NCBI RefSeq assembly: GCF_030272615.1
Contig: NC_081415.1
Span: forward strand, 603,097,644-603,161,643
From: Cryptomeria japonica
Taxonomy: Eukaryota; Streptophyta; Pinopsida; Cupressales; Cupressaceae
Length of the DNA stretch: 64,000 nt
Reading direction: 5' to 3'
A model generated the notes under the pieces. It saw only the letters and a list, made by a program, of their open reading frames with translations. It had not been told where the DNA came from and searched no databases. Position 1 is the stretch's first letter. Every line of letters begins with the position of its first letter. This document shows, piece by piece, positions 26,596-37,697 of the stretch. The translations under genes and the position numbers were made by a program.

Positions 26596-26853
26596 TTATG
26601 TGCTCTTTTCAGCCTCTGCAGTTTGTTCAACAGGCTGTTCGGTTGCAACCTCTTCTGTCTTTTCAGGGGTGCTCTCCAACTGCTCCGGATCATGGGTGGA
26701 ATATTTAACTTCCCACTCATTATATGTCTCTTCTGTCGGCCATGAAAAATTAATCACATTATCTTTAATTTTAGTCAACCTTTTCCAAGAATTTCTCAGT
26801 TTGTTGACTTCTGAATTAAGAAAACTATAATGTGATTTAATTTTTTCTAAGTC
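26596..26853 (-). other. F ORF third segment, in frame after second UAG
   Basis: After the UAG at 26854-26856 the same frame stays open for about 85 codons to UAA: DLEKIKSHYSFLNSEVNK, then a Glu/Thr-rich tail (ESTPEKTEEVATEQPVEQT). Low-complexity and acidic. It would be made only by readthrough, or in an ancestor with a sense codon at that UAG. Confidence 0.6.
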
Positions 26854-27966
26854 CTATATTGTTATAACAAAGAAAGAGGTATCATCAAGATCAATGATTC
26901 CCTTAACCCTTGCTGACAATTTGACTTCTATCTCTTTAAGCCATATTTGCTTGTCTTTCAACTGATCCGGATTGGCAAAAATTCCTGGGAGCAACTCAAA
27001 AACTTGATCAACATATTTCTTCTTGCATAAATTGACCTTTCTATCCACATTATCTACATCTACTGCCAATTGCATTAAAACATTAGCGACATCAGAAGTT
27101 GATTTGATAATGGGATTGGCTCTTGCTTCATCACAGGATACACACATGAACTCTAGATCTTGCTCCCTTGGCCTCCATTTGTCAAAAATGGGTGTCAAAA
27201 TGGCCTTATCTCTCCTCAGTTCATTCCATATCTCCATAACTTTTCCCACACTGTTGTAAAGCAATGAGACATTTATCGTATCTGCAAAACTAGAGATTGT
27301 GGCCCTTACCTTTTCCTCATATTTCCCTGCATACAAAGCCTGAGCTTGCTTTAGGTTTTCTAATTCTTGAGGAGTAATCTCAATCATTTGGGAGCTGGAA
27401 GGTGCTGGAGATGGTGGAAATTCGATGATAGGGCTTGTAGGTGGAGGTCTTGCAGGAGAGGAGGAAATCATCAATGTTGAAGGCTCACCTTGTTGGTGCT
27501 GTCCCATCAGCTGGCTCTGCAACTTGGAAATGATGCTATCTTTGCCCCTTACCTCTTCCTTGGCACTGTTATAAGCCTTCAAAACTGCTTCCAACTTAAT
27601 TTGGAGGGCCTCCTTTTCTTTGGCTTCCTTCTCAGCCACTGTAACACTGAATTTTGTAGTTTCTAGCACAGTGCTAGCAGCCTCTACTACCCCTGTACTC
27701 TGCACTCTTTTTACCATCAATCCACCAAGGTGACTTGACCCTGGGGTGTCTTTGCCTTTCTTGCCCTCATTTCTCTTGAGGGACCACATAACTAGTGTAG
27801 CATTATCCTTACTAAATGTAACCCCTTCCATGGGTTTAGTTTCTTTTCTTACTGCATCTAGCACCAGAGCATCAACAATATCCCACTCTAGTAAGATGAG
27901 CACTCCAGCTTGTGCTACTAGATCTCTTCCCTGTTCAGGAGTGATGGTTTTGAATTCTTCCATCAT
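26854..27966 (-). CDS. F ORF segment 2, 370 aa, unknown function
   Basis: Begins MMEEFKTITPEQGRDL two codons after the UAG that ends segment 1, in the same frame. Residues about 75-160 include a Lys/Glu-rich stretch predicted to coil (EKEAKEKEALQIKLE). A Pro/Ser-rich linker follows (ARPPPTSPI, PPSPAPSSS), then a helical second half with WNELRRDK, VDNVDRKVNLCKKKYVDQV and LKDKQIWLKEIE. No zinc knuckle, protease, RT or integrase motif. Either an independent ORF2 with its own ATG, or the continuation of ORF1 after a CAG to TAG change. I do not recognise the family. Confidence 0.6.
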   Translation of the reverse strand: MMEEFKTITPEQGRDLVAQAGVLILLEWDIVDALVLDAVRKETKPMEGVTFSKDNATLVMWSLKRNEGKKGKDTPGSSHLGGLMVKRVQSTGVVEAASTVLETTKFSVTVAEKEAKEKEALQIKLEAVLKAYNSAKEEVRGKDSIISKLQSQLMGQHQQGEPSTLMISSSPARPPPTSPIIEFPPSPAPSSSQMIEITPQELENLKQAQALYAGKYEEKVRATISSFADTINVSLLYNSVGKVMEIWNELRRDKAILTPIFDKWRPREQDLEFMCVSCDEARANPIIKSTSDVANVLMQLAVDVDNVDRKVNLCKKKYVDQVFELLPGIFANPDQLKDKQIWLKEIEVKLSARVKGIIDLDDTSFFVITI

Positions 27967-27969
27967 CTC

Positions 27970-30237
27970 CTATTTTATTTCCTCCTCCACTGAGGCTGGA
28001 TCTTTATCAGGCTGCTCAGCCTTTCTTGTCTCACATCTAGCATTATATCTATTTATATGCTGTTTCCAAATGAACTGCATGAATGCTTTTGATGTGACAA
28101 AGTTGTCATCCGCTAAAAAGGCACTACTTGCCTTTTTTATCTCAAGATCCCACTCCTCGCCTTTAAGTTCAGTTGAGATAATGTCCATTTCAGCTTCAAT
28201 GGGCTCTTCTGGCATCCCTTCTTCCACTTCATCATAAGTATATGCAATTTCACCTAAGCTACCCAACTGCAAGAGGTGTTCAGCTGCTGCTTGTTCATTT
28301 CCTATATGAATAGGGGATTGGGATGGGGAATACAAGGATGTATCTGATTGCACTTCCTTCCCCACCCTTTGCTTCTTTGGGCTGTCTTGGATGTCAATTT
28401 CATCTTGTACTTTCCTCATTCCTTTGGATGAAGAGGGCTCCCCTATTGTAGGCACCAGCACACTATAGCTTGATTTCTTATGCAGGGTGTAGTCACCAGG
28501 AGGGATTGCTTTGGTGGAAGCTGACTTGCTCAGGATCATTCTAGCCTTTTCAGGGTTACTCTTAATCACAGCTTCCCTCTTCTCCTTCAGTGTTTGCATC
28601 ACATCTTCAAAGCAAACAATCAAAAATTTTATTTTTTCTTCCAATGGGAAGAAGCTAGACAATGGGTCATATCTAGCATCAAATTGATGCACAAAATCCA
28701 AGGCTTTCTTATAAGCCACCCACTTTTTTTTCCTTAATTCCTGCTCATCTAAATCAAATTCATTTCTGATGAGATCTTCAGGAAATTGGAATTGATGAGG
28801 CCTACCTCTGCATGCTATCTTCTTCCTGAACATACCATTGAAGAAGTCCTCTGGATCAGCACACCGAGACACTATAGTGGATAAATGGTAAGGTTTGAGG
28901 AAATCCTCAAAGCAATTCCAGCCTCCCTTTGTAATTACGAATTGGTGGGCTATGGTGGCTGCAGGGAAAATAGTTCCTTTACCTCTGCCTGTTAACTCTG
29001 CCTCTTGTAGGCCACCAATTTGTCTAAGGATCTCAACTATTCCCACTTTGAGAGGGACCTGGTAAGGTAACAAAAATGGAGTACCCTTGAAACCAAAAAC
29101 TCTGAAAACTGTGGAGACTGGATATAAATACATGTCGCCCCAGTTATGAACAATTTTGATGTTCTCTGCAAATTCTTTTGGCCTTATGAATTCCAGAAGA
29201 ACCTTGGGAACTCTTGGGTTATCAGAGCAAAGGAAAGTCCTTATTTTAGATGCAAAATATTTATCAAACTTTAGGAAACTAGCATCCTCTTTGTCCCATG
29301 ACAACACAGTACTCCATAATTGTACTAGCATTTTCTCTCCTTCCTTCTCTTTAACTAGGTCTAGTCCACTGGCGAAATAATCACCACCTTTGAAGAGAAA
29401 AAGGTGCATTAAGAGTGAATACCATCCAAAAGGTCTATCCACCTTTCCATTTTTTATTCCTATCAACCCTCCATGGATAGCATCGGCAATGTAAGAAGCA
29501 TAATCGAATGTGATAGCAAGAGAAGGATTCAAAATCTGAACAATCATTAGCGAGTAATGATTTGGCATATTTTCTTCGGCATCCTCTCCTAGAACTTGGA
29601 AAAGTGCCCAATACATTCCTTTAGCCCTCAAGGTAAACATACTCAATGAAAAAGGCTCTTGTGTGTTGGGCCCTACAACTGCTAACCCTCCTATTTTCAG
29701 AAAAAGTTCTTTAAGAGGCCCATTCCTAAGATGACTCCTCTGTGCACTGTACACTTGGGCTAATGATGTGAAATTTATGGGTTCCAGGAAGTTTGTGAAC
29801 TCATTGAGCCCAAATGTTGTTCTTAATTCTTCCACATTGATTTCCACAAGGGTTTTCCCATTTACATCCCGGATGCATCTTGTGACTGAATCATAGTTCA
29901 ATGCCATTTGGGTTAGCAGGTCTGTATCCATGAATACCCCTAGGACTACTAATTTCCCAACATCTAGTTCCCAAATACTATTTTGAGGAGCAGGAGAATT
30001 TCTCATTCCAAATCCGACTCTAAACAGCCCCAACCCGGACAGTCCAACCTGTGGGTCTCTCAACCAATTACCTTTGTCATACAATCTTTCTCCTATTTTC
30101 AGACGGGGAGCCCTGTGCACTAACTCTTTGGCCTTTGATGCCTGGTTAGTTGACAATGTCAACTGTTCTAAAAAATCATCACATACACTTCTTTCTAAAT
30201 AATCAACCTTGCCGGAAAATTCCCTTTTAGGAGCCAT
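27970..30237 (-). CDS. F ORF segment 1, 755 aa, unknown retroelement protein
   Basis: The first true Met is at 30237 (MAPKREFSGKVDYLERS); the open frame upstream to 30273 has no ATG. Residues 1-450 look globular and helical, with conserved-looking aromatic blocks (LSGLGLFRVGFGMRN, GKVDRPFGWYSLLMHLFLFK, VHNWGDMYLYPVSTVFRVFG). Residues about 450-560 are rich in K/E/F. The C-terminal third is polar and low-complexity, with an NLS-like SPKKQR (near 28370) and acidic tracts. It ends at UAG 27970-27972. No CCHC, RT or DDE signature. The general layout recalls gag-like ORFs of plant non-autonomous LTR elements and the so-called plant mobile domain proteins, but I cannot assign it. It is the longest open frame in the window, in contrast to its decayed neighbours. 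Confidence 0.68.
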   Translation of the reverse strand: MAPKREFSGKVDYLERSVCDDFLEQLTLSTNQASKAKELVHRAPRLKIGERLYDKGNWLRDPQVGLSGLGLFRVGFGMRNSPAPQNSIWELDVGKLVVLGVFMDTDLLTQMALNYDSVTRCIRDVNGKTLVEINVEELRTTFGLNEFTNFLEPINFTSLAQVYSAQRSHLRNGPLKELFLKIGGLAVVGPNTQEPFSLSMFTLRAKGMYWALFQVLGEDAEENMPNHYSLMIVQILNPSLAITFDYASYIADAIHGGLIGIKNGKVDRPFGWYSLLMHLFLFKGGDYFASGLDLVKEKEGEKMLVQLWSTVLSWDKEDASFLKFDKYFASKIRTFLCSDNPRVPKVLLEFIRPKEFAENIKIVHNWGDMYLYPVSTVFRVFGFKGTPFLLPYQVPLKVGIVEILRQIGGLQEAELTGRGKGTIFPAATIAHQFVITKGGWNCFEDFLKPYHLSTIVSRCADPEDFFNGMFRKKIACRGRPHQFQFPEDLIRNEFDLDEQELRKKKWVAYKKALDFVHQFDARYDPLSSFFPLEEKIKFLIVCFEDVMQTLKEKREAVIKSNPEKARMILSKSASTKAIPPGDYTLHKKSSYSVLVPTIGEPSSSKGMRKVQDEIDIQDSPKKQRVGKEVQSDTSLYSPSQSPIHIGNEQAAAEHLLQLGSLGEIAYTYDEVEEGMPEEPIEAEMDIISTELKGEEWDLEIKKASSAFLADDNFVTSKAFMQFIWKQHINRYNARCETRKAEQPDKDPASVEEEIK

Positions 30238-30769
30238 TTGAAAATGCAAGAAAATGAATACACTCTTAAACAATCCTGCAACACGAGAATGATTTTATTT
30301 AAAAACACCACACAAGAATTGCTACAAAACATGAGAGAACCTGATGCTTGCTTGAAGGAATTTGCTCTGCAACCGAACCACTTGCTCTATATCTGAAAAA
30401 GATAACTCTGCATCTGCTCTTTTGCAAAATCTTTTAAAAGATATCTTCACTTGGTTGTTAGGAAATAAAATACTTGTACTCTGGGCCTTAACTATAACAT
30501 TGATTTTGCATGCTTCGGCCGTCCCTTCAAAATCGAATTCATACGAGAATTCATATTTTTAGCTCCAACGGGTCACAACACTCCTGCAAGTGTTTCACTG
30601 TTACCTTTTCATTACTGACGGCTTTGTCTTTAGTCTGGGTCCTGCTTTTTTATTGGCTACATAATACCACGCGGCACTCAACCATTGGCCTTAAAAATCC
30701 CTTCACATTCCGCTTGATACTGGCTACGTGTCTTTCTTTATACTATGGCAGGCCCACACCTTCTTCTTA
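30238..30769. other. F leader, no gene seen
   Basis: AT-rich sequence upstream of the F start codon. No primer-binding-site match to initiator tRNA-Met was found by eye. Confidence 0.4.
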
Positions 30770-31620
30770 GGCCTTGTCATCATCATGACACGTGGATGGC
30801 TCTCGTTAACTCTCGCTATTTCGCGGGCCTAAAGAGTGAGCATTTTAACCTTGTGAAATAGCACGGGCCGTTAGATCATCCCTCAAGTTGATCACTAATT
30901 AATCTTTTTAAAAAAAGGTTCTCAGGAATGGTGGGCCCACTAACTTGTCACTAACACCTGGCATCCAGTCACCTGCGGTGCTGATTTGTTGCTCTGTCAT
31001 TCGCCAAAAGGAAACCACGAGGGGTCCCATTTTTGTCCCAACAGGTCTATCTCTCACGTCATCATCATGACACGTGGATGGCTCACATTAACTCTCGCTA
31101 TTTTGCAGGCCTAAAGAGTGAGCATTTTACCCTTGCGAAATAGCGCCGACCATCGGATCATCTCTGCAGCTGATCGGCATTTAATCTTTTGAGAAGGCTC
31201 TCAGGAGATGTGGGCCCACTGACCCGTCATGGACACCTGGTGCCTTGTCACTTTCGAAGTTGACTTGTCACTCTATCATTTGCTAGAAGGAGCCACAGGG
31301 TCTCAATAAATTGTTAACAGCTGTACCTGCCAGATCATCTCCACCTGCGACCCGACTCATCTCTGGGGCCCACTTTGAACCTTTAATCCTGACCCACTGA
31401 CTGTGGTGACTTGTGCCACGTGCTACCTTTTAATACGCCAGAAGAAAGCCACGGGGCTCCAACCACCTTTGACAGCTACACCCTTTACTTCCTCCGTCAA
31501 GACACATGGACGGCTCTCGTTAACTCTCGCTATTTTGTGGGCCTAAAGAGTGAGCATTTTACCCTTGCAAAATAGCACAGGCCATTGGATCATCCCTCAA
31601 GTTGATCACTAATTACTGGG
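30770..31620. repeat. Triple repeat with conserved hairpin in F leader
   Basis: Three diverged copies (about 30775-30900, 31057-31190, 31497-31615) share GACACGTGGATGGCTC, CGCTATTT, GGCCTAAAGAGTGAGCATTT and ATCATC blocks. Within each copy GCTATTTyG and its complement lie about 45 bp apart and can pair. The intervening DNA (GTGGGCCCACT near 30932 and 31210) also recurs, giving a longer unit of about 280-440 bp. Confidence 0.8.
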
Positions 31621-31938
31621 CCTGACTACTTTAGAAGAAAAGCATACAAGGCATAAAATTTTCAAATAATCAACGTAGCCACCTAGGCAAAAAATAAGGG
31701 GGGACACTTCCTACGACCCTGCAACCCATAACCTAAGTGAATAAAGTAACGAAAGATTAGAAACCAGAGGGTTTAACACAAAAGGATAAGATCTAAAAAA
31801 AATAAAAAACCCTTAAACCCCCAAGGTTTAGAACAAAGCTGAAGCACTTGGGATTACACCCTATTCGAAAAATTTCAAGGTACCATAGCCAATTATGAGA
31901 AAAGAAGAACCCAATTTTAAAACAGTGATAACACCCCC

Positions 31939-33625
31939 CAAAGGCACAAATGCCATATTTTCCCCCCTTATGACCCCCAAATGCATACACAAGGCTATGC
32001 AGCAAGGGTCACAAAGGACACCCTTGAGATCACTCTCCTTAAGGAGAGCCTCTCACCCAAGGCTATCATACTTCTTCCACCCCAAGACCATCCTACTCTC
32101 CCAAGAGTAGGAGGCCTTGGACACTCCCAAAACAAAAACACATAAACAAAGAACATGGAAATGTAAACTTACATTTTTCTCCTACAACAAATTACATATA
32201 CACATCTCTTTTCATGCAAGCATTTCTTTCTTACAAAAGCAACATAAACAACATAAACAAAAGAAAGTAAAAACAACCTTAATCTGCCAATAGGTATGTT
32301 AGATTTAGTTGGGGATGAGCTGCCCAAATCCACACAAACTTTCCACCAACACTTCACCAAAATTCTATCCTACAACTAAATTTCAAAAATTGCATAATCT
32401 CCAACAATGGAGAGTGGGTGATTACTCACTAAGTCCCTAATCCTTGCCTAAGAAGGCCTCTCACACACTTCCCAACCCCTTGGGTGAGGTGAGAGTTCCC
32501 ATTGGTTTCTCTTCCCAACCTCTTACATATTACTAAAACTGGAAAGGGAAAAGGTGAGTGAGGATGGGGAAGAGTGTTTGACATCAAAAGGGAAGGTTGT
32601 CTATCCTAGGAGGAACCTTCGAAGTTGAATTTTCGCTCACCTTGGGAAAACCACTTTTTGAGGTGACGAAACAGTCACATGGGAGTAGTCACATGTTTCA
32701 AAATACCCCTAACCCATAGGTATACCCTTTGGACCTTTGGAAAAGCCCTAAAACTGACCCTAGGAGTCCATTTGACCCCTTAGAAACCCAACTGAAGTTA
32801 ACCTACGGGTCAAACCTGAGTTGACCACTCCCAAGACTCCCTACCCAAGGCAAATTTGGGACCACACTCATGTGTTTGAATGGATTTGGTAGAAACAAAA
32901 TTCCTTCCAAGAGACAAGTCAAAATCAATGACACTAATCAGCACATGTGTCAAGTGACACAATAAAATACAATATAAAAATCACACATGGAATTAGTCTC
33001 TTGTAGGATTACACATATACATAAAAATCAATTTTAACACTCAAGGATCATTCACTTCATAAATAAAATACATTACAAACGGGGTGTTGTCTCTCCAGAT
33101 AGACAACCCCTGGCTTAACAAACGTACATTGGTCTAGGTTTGGTTCTCCATATTTATTCCATGGTCACATGGATAATTTTCCTGCCCATCTCAATTAACA
33201 CATTAGTAATTCCAAATAATCACAATTATACATAATTAAATACATAGATTTCATTGCACATCAAACACTCATACATTTGACAATAATAATTCAATATCTC
33301 ATTCATTCAAATTCGATTCCACATAAGCAATTATCATAATTCTCAAAATTGAAGCATTCATAAAATAAGCATCATTTTTCTATCCTCAAAATGAAGTCCT
33401 GCAATTCCAATAGTGACATCAACCATTTCAAAGTAATTCTATTGTAGTAACATATAAAGTTTCATAATCATCATGCAGAAAATAAGGCATCAATATATGT
33501 CAGTGTGATCCAAATCATGGAATCATATAGATTGTAAATCCATAAAGCATAAAATAAAGCATCCATAATAGTCTCAATATGCAAATAACTGAAAATGTCA
33601 AACTGAGTTGGGGTAGGGCCTCACA
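31939..33625 (-). repeat. Chromovirus 5' LTR, part 2
   Basis: Resumes collinearity with the 3' LTR at its position 14565 (AAAGGCACAAATGC) and runs to the terminal GGCCTCACA. Parts 1 and 2 together are about 4515 bp, against 4521 bp for the other LTR. Confidence 0.92.
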
Positions 33626-33630
33626 ATAAA

Positions 33631-33949
33631 AAACATTTCTCGAGAAAAGGATTCCAGATGAGTGAGATATCGCTATTTAAAAATTGCCTGCAAAATTAAA
33701 ATTTTTGGAAAATTTTTGTCGCAGCTTCAAACTTCAAATGCCTCTAGATTTGGCCTCTGTAGTCCGATTTGGAGGAAACAAAAGGCAAAAATAACTTTCT
33801 TTAACCTACTTAATCCAATGGTAACCTCAGATTTGACCAATCAAAATTCAATAATAACTTGCAATAGAAAGCTCCAAAATGCAAACCCTAAATAGCATCA
33901 AATTTCTCTCAATTAGAAAACCAATGACACTCTAATGGCTTTGATACCA
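33631..33949 (-). mobile_element. X internal region 2, right part
   Basis: Continuation of 10498-11730, matching 9707-10031. It ends in a primer site TGGTATCAAAGCC (minus strand, 33937-33949), one substitution away from TGGTATCAGAGCC. Confidence 0.85.
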
Positions 33950-34416
33950 TGTGAGATTTTTCCAAGATCTAGAAGCAACATAAAACACAAATAGAGAGAC
34001 AAAATAGATCATAGGAATAAACTGTATTCTATCAAGATGCAAAATATGATCAACTGGATCATTACAAGATATTCAATGATTGTTCGTACAAACAAAGTAG
34101 ATGAGCCTTCTTATATAGGCAAGGCTATATGGATATGTGAGCACACAAACATGACATGTGGCTCAATAAGAAACAAGGGTAGGTATGAAATAGGTGTGGG
34201 TAGGTAGGAGAAACAATATGATATTCTACATGAGGTGGAATGTAACAACAAGATAAGATCAACACCATAAAAGGTGGAAATTCTCCTACACACACTATCC
34301 CAATGTGGCGTAAACACCCAAGTGTCTCATACCCAAAATACTATTAAATGAATGTACCTAAGTAAAATTAAGTAAAGTGTAATAATATCCAAGATGAATA
34401 ATTATTTACACCAAAA
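33950..34416 (-). repeat. X LTR 3 (5' terminal LTR)
   Basis: Starts TGTGAGATTTTTCC and ends ACACCAAAA, the terminal CA being changed. It is followed by the target duplication AACAT and then E1 integrase-side sequence. Confidence 0.9.
34110..34119 (-). promoter_or_regulatory. LTR TATA box
   Basis: CCTATATAAG on the minus strand, as in LTRs 1 and 2. This is the LTR that would drive the right-hand unit. Confidence 0.55.
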
Positions 34417-34700
34417 AACATACCTCTTCATTTGTTAGTCTTCCTCTTGTCATACCTCCTTGATACCTCTTCCCAATTATCTGACTTTCAGAGTGATTTA
34501 GTCTTACATACCTAGGTCTGTTCACTTGTTGTTGTTCTTCAGTCACTTTGGAATTCTCTTATGATGCCGGTATGACTAGATCCACCTTCTGTACCGGTGC
34601 ACTCTATATAGGCTCATTTATGATCATCTTAACTTCTGATTCAAAATCCATAGACTTTGAATTTCCTCTAAATTGCTCATCTATCTTCACATTTGCACTC

Positions 34701-35580
34701 TCAATGATTTTTTACACTTTTATTAAAACATCTATATGCCTTGCTCTTAGATGAATAACCAAGAAATATTCCTTCATCACTTCTAGGATCAAATTTCCCA
34801 ATATACTCATCTCTCCTAATATAGCATTTGCTTCCAAATATTCTAAAGTATTTAAGAGTAAGAGTATTACCAAACCATAATTCATAAGGTGTCTTACCGG
34901 TTTCACCTTTGATATGAACTCTCTTGAAAGTGTAAACAATTGTATTCACTATTTTTCTCCAGTACACATGAGGTATATTTTCTTCTGATATCATGCTTCT
35001 AGCTGCATCCAGAATACTTTTGTTCTTCCTTTCCACAACTCCATTTTTCTGAGGTGTCCGAGATGTTGATAGTTGTCTTCTAATTCCATTCACTTCAAAA
35101 AATGTATTAAAGTCCTTTGATGTAAATTGACCTCCTTGATTTGATCTTAAACATTTGATTTTCTTATCAGTTTCATTCTCTACCATTGCCTTGAATAATT
35201 TGAATTTCCCAAAAGCTTCTAATTTCTCCCTGAGAAAAGTAACCCAACACATTCTGGAATAATCATCAATGATTAGCATAAAGTATCTATCTCCCTATAG
35301 ACTTCTTGTTCTTATCGAACCACACAAGTCAGTATGAATTAAATCAAGAACATTATTGGATTTCTCAGAAATAGTTTTAAAAGTTGTTCTAACTTGCTTT
35401 CCCATTTCACATTCCTTACATACCGGATTATGAGGTTTTACAATCTTAGATAAACCCCTTACTTCCTTAGATGAACTAATCTTTATAATGCAATCAAAAT
35501 CAAAATTCACATGAAAGAGTCTTTTATGCCATAACCAACTTTCATCAATATGTGCAATCAAGCATGTATTTTCATTGTTG
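34701..35580 (-). pseudogene. E1 copia integrase, broken
   Basis: Minus-strand translation gives the HHCC zinc-binding region (HKRLFHVNFD ... CKECEMGKQ), then LIHTDLCG, FMLIIDDYSRMCWVTF, TPQKNGVVERKN and the C-terminal YELWFGN, GKFDPRSDEGIFLGYS. The first Asp and the catalytic Glu are present. The second acidic block reads SNQGGQF where copy C has SDQGGEF, so the middle Asp is Asn and the integrase would be inactive even without stops. A stop lies between SIRTRSL and YFMLII. The frame runs leftward to the X insertion at 34421. Confidence 0.88.
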
Positions 35581-36057
35581 TTCTAATGAAAGATATTACC
35601 TCTAGTTTGATTACTGGTTGCAATCTCCAAACCAATTATATTCATGATTTTTCATTTACCATTCTTGAATTTTAACTGAAATCACTTTTTAACTAATTGA
35701 CCAACACTCAAAAGATTATGTTTCAAACCTTGAACATAATAAATGTTGTTAGTATTGTGCTTACTATCAAAAGATATAGTGCCTTTTCCTATGATCAAAC
35801 AAGTTTTATCATCCCCAAATCTTACTTGACCTCCATTTTATTCCTAAAAATATAAGAATTCACTTTTATCACAAGTCATATGATGTGAACATCTAGAATC
35901 TATAATCCATTCATCCTTTTCTTCAATTTTAGCTGTCAGGGCCTGCTCTACCAATGGAACAATAGGTGTCGATTGATCTTCTTTTATTGCAACAAAAGCC
36001 CATCCATTGTCTATTGGTTCTTCATCAGCATAGTAACATGATTTGTCTTTATTCTTC

Positions 36058-36990
36058 TTAAAATTGTCTCTGATATTCAGGGTTAGGCTTATATGTTCTT
36101 TTAGCTTCTTCTCTTAATCTTGGATGTCTATTAGGACATCTAGATGCCATATGACCAACTTTATTGCAATTAAAACATTTAAATGGTGCTTTACCTTCAT
36201 ACTTACTTCCAATAGGAGGTTTAGGCATTTTCCTTGCAAATAGTGCTTCACATTCTTCCAATTCTTCATTTTCCTTTCTGATATCTTCAAGTTCTCTTGG
36301 ATAAAGTGCTTTCCAATCAGATTTATCATATGTTGGGCATGATGATGCAGATGATGATGCTTTGAAGGCCAAATCTATCTTAATTGTAGCAATAGGACCA
36401 AATTCCTCAAGCTCAAATGTGGAAATTTTTCCAACCAAAATATTTCTAGATACTAATGTATTAGGCATTGTCCTTAACTCATTAATAGTAGTTCCTTTCA
36501 TTTTGTATGCCAATGGAAATACTCTCAAAACTTTAGAAACAATTTCATCTTCACTTGGGGAGCCTCCACAACATTGTATTCCTAAAAAAATTTCATTAAG
36601 CCTTTCCATAAAAGAAAAAAATTCTTTCATCTTCTTCCATTTTCAAATTTCCATACCTGACCCTAAAGCATTCTAGTTTTGCAATTTTGATAGTGATATC
36701 TCTTTCATTCAATGTCTCCAATTTATCCCAAATAGATTTTGCAGTATATCAATATGATAATCCCATGATTTTTCGATCTGAGAAGGTGCTCAAGAGTGCT
36801 TCTCTTGCTTTGCAATCATTCTCTTGATCCTTACCCAATGTTGGTGGATTAGGTTGATTTGGTATAGGATCAACATAGCCATTCTTTGTAACATCCCATA
36901 TGTCTTTTACAATGAAATTCAAATGTGTCTCCATCTTCATCTTTCATATACCATAGCTAGTTCCATCAAGTTTCAGACCGTCCTTCCTAG
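36058..36990 (-). pseudogene. E1 copia gag, frameshifted
   Basis: The N-terminal part (36940-36749, MKMETHLNFIVKDIWDV) and main part (36660-36058) are in different frames. The capsid-like UBN2 region contains RLNEIFLGIQCCGG, KVLRVFPLAYKMK and FELEEFG. A Lys/Glu helix follows (LEDIRKENEELEECE), then an intact CCHC knuckle CFNCNKVGHMASRC at about 36145-36180. A PR-region remnant continues leftward to 35580 with many stops. It lies directly downstream of the primer site at 37051, as expected for gag. Confidence 0.85.
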
Positions 36991-37050
36991 AAAATTTAGC
37001 TGCCTTAGAATCTCCCCAATTTGTTAAACTTCTGCAAAAGGAAGACTTAG

Positions 37051-37061
37051 CTCTAATACCA
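37051..37061 (-). other. Primer-binding site of E1
   Basis: The minus strand reads TGGTATTAGAG, one transition away from the initiator tRNA-Met complement TGGTATCAGAG, two bases inside the LTR end. Confidence 0.75.
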
Positions 37062-37063
37062 GT

Positions 37064-37697
37064 TGTTAGGACCCAGAGGCAACTAAGAGGTGGGGGGGGT
37101 GAATCAATTGTGTATTAATTTCAACCCAAATATAAGTTAATCAAACTTGATACTTAATATCGGGAAACCAAACTTAATGTCGGTTAACAAATTACCACTT
37201 AATATCAATACCGATGAAACTTAATGCATGAAACAAAAAGAGAAACAACATCCACAACATATAACACAGAGATTTATACGTGGAAACCCTGTAAGGGGAA
37301 AATCATGGTGGGAAACCTTACCCACAATTAGATGATACTACTGCAAATAGTATGTGTATACAAATAGGGTTTGCACATGCAAAAAGGCCAATCGCATAGA
37401 ACTCACTACTCAATCACAAAATAGGAATCACACTGACGAAAATTGGATGATTAAATCCAATGATAATGTACTGCTCATAGTAGCATCTCCAATGCTGGAT
37501 ACAGTACCGGTTAAGCTCTGATAATGACCTTCAAACCTTCCTTGAACCTTCTCTATGTTTTTCTCATATAATCTTCAATATTTGCACATACCATGTTACA
37601 ATACCATAACCATATATTGTCTCCCTATTTTATATCTTACTTTTTTCATCTCACAAATGAGATCTTACATATATACCATTACCTAAGACCAAATGTG
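37064..37697 (-). repeat. Middle (shared) LTR of E, part 1
   Basis: Begins TGTTAGGACCC. It contains a G-run motif near 37088-37104 that is the complement of ATTCACCCCCCCC, close to the LTR 3' end. Interrupted at 37697 by a solo LTR and continues at 38847. It acts as 5' LTR for E1 and 3' LTR for copy C. Confidence 0.85.

Larger units (their letters stand above)
24006..31933 (-). mobile_element. Pol-less retroelement F with very long ORF, 7.9 kb
   Basis: Inserted in the chromovirus 5' LTR. It begins TGTAGCATTGG, ends GATAACA, and is flanked by CCCCC (24001-24005 and 31934-31938). The left 1645 bp form an LTR-like block (minus strand TGTAGACACCC to GCTACA) preceded by a GGGGG-ending tract. The middle holds a minus-strand frame of about 1200 codons. 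The right 1.5 kb hold a triple repeat. No second copy of the left LTR is visible at the right end, so the element is truncated, chimeric or not a classical LTR element. No RT, integrase or protease motif was found. Confidence 0.72.

Noticed and set aside
26854-30237. F frame as an ordinary host gene
   Set aside because: It lies inside an insert with a flanking duplication and an adjacent PPT/LTR-like end; no intron signals were needed to keep it open. A captured host gene cannot be fully excluded.
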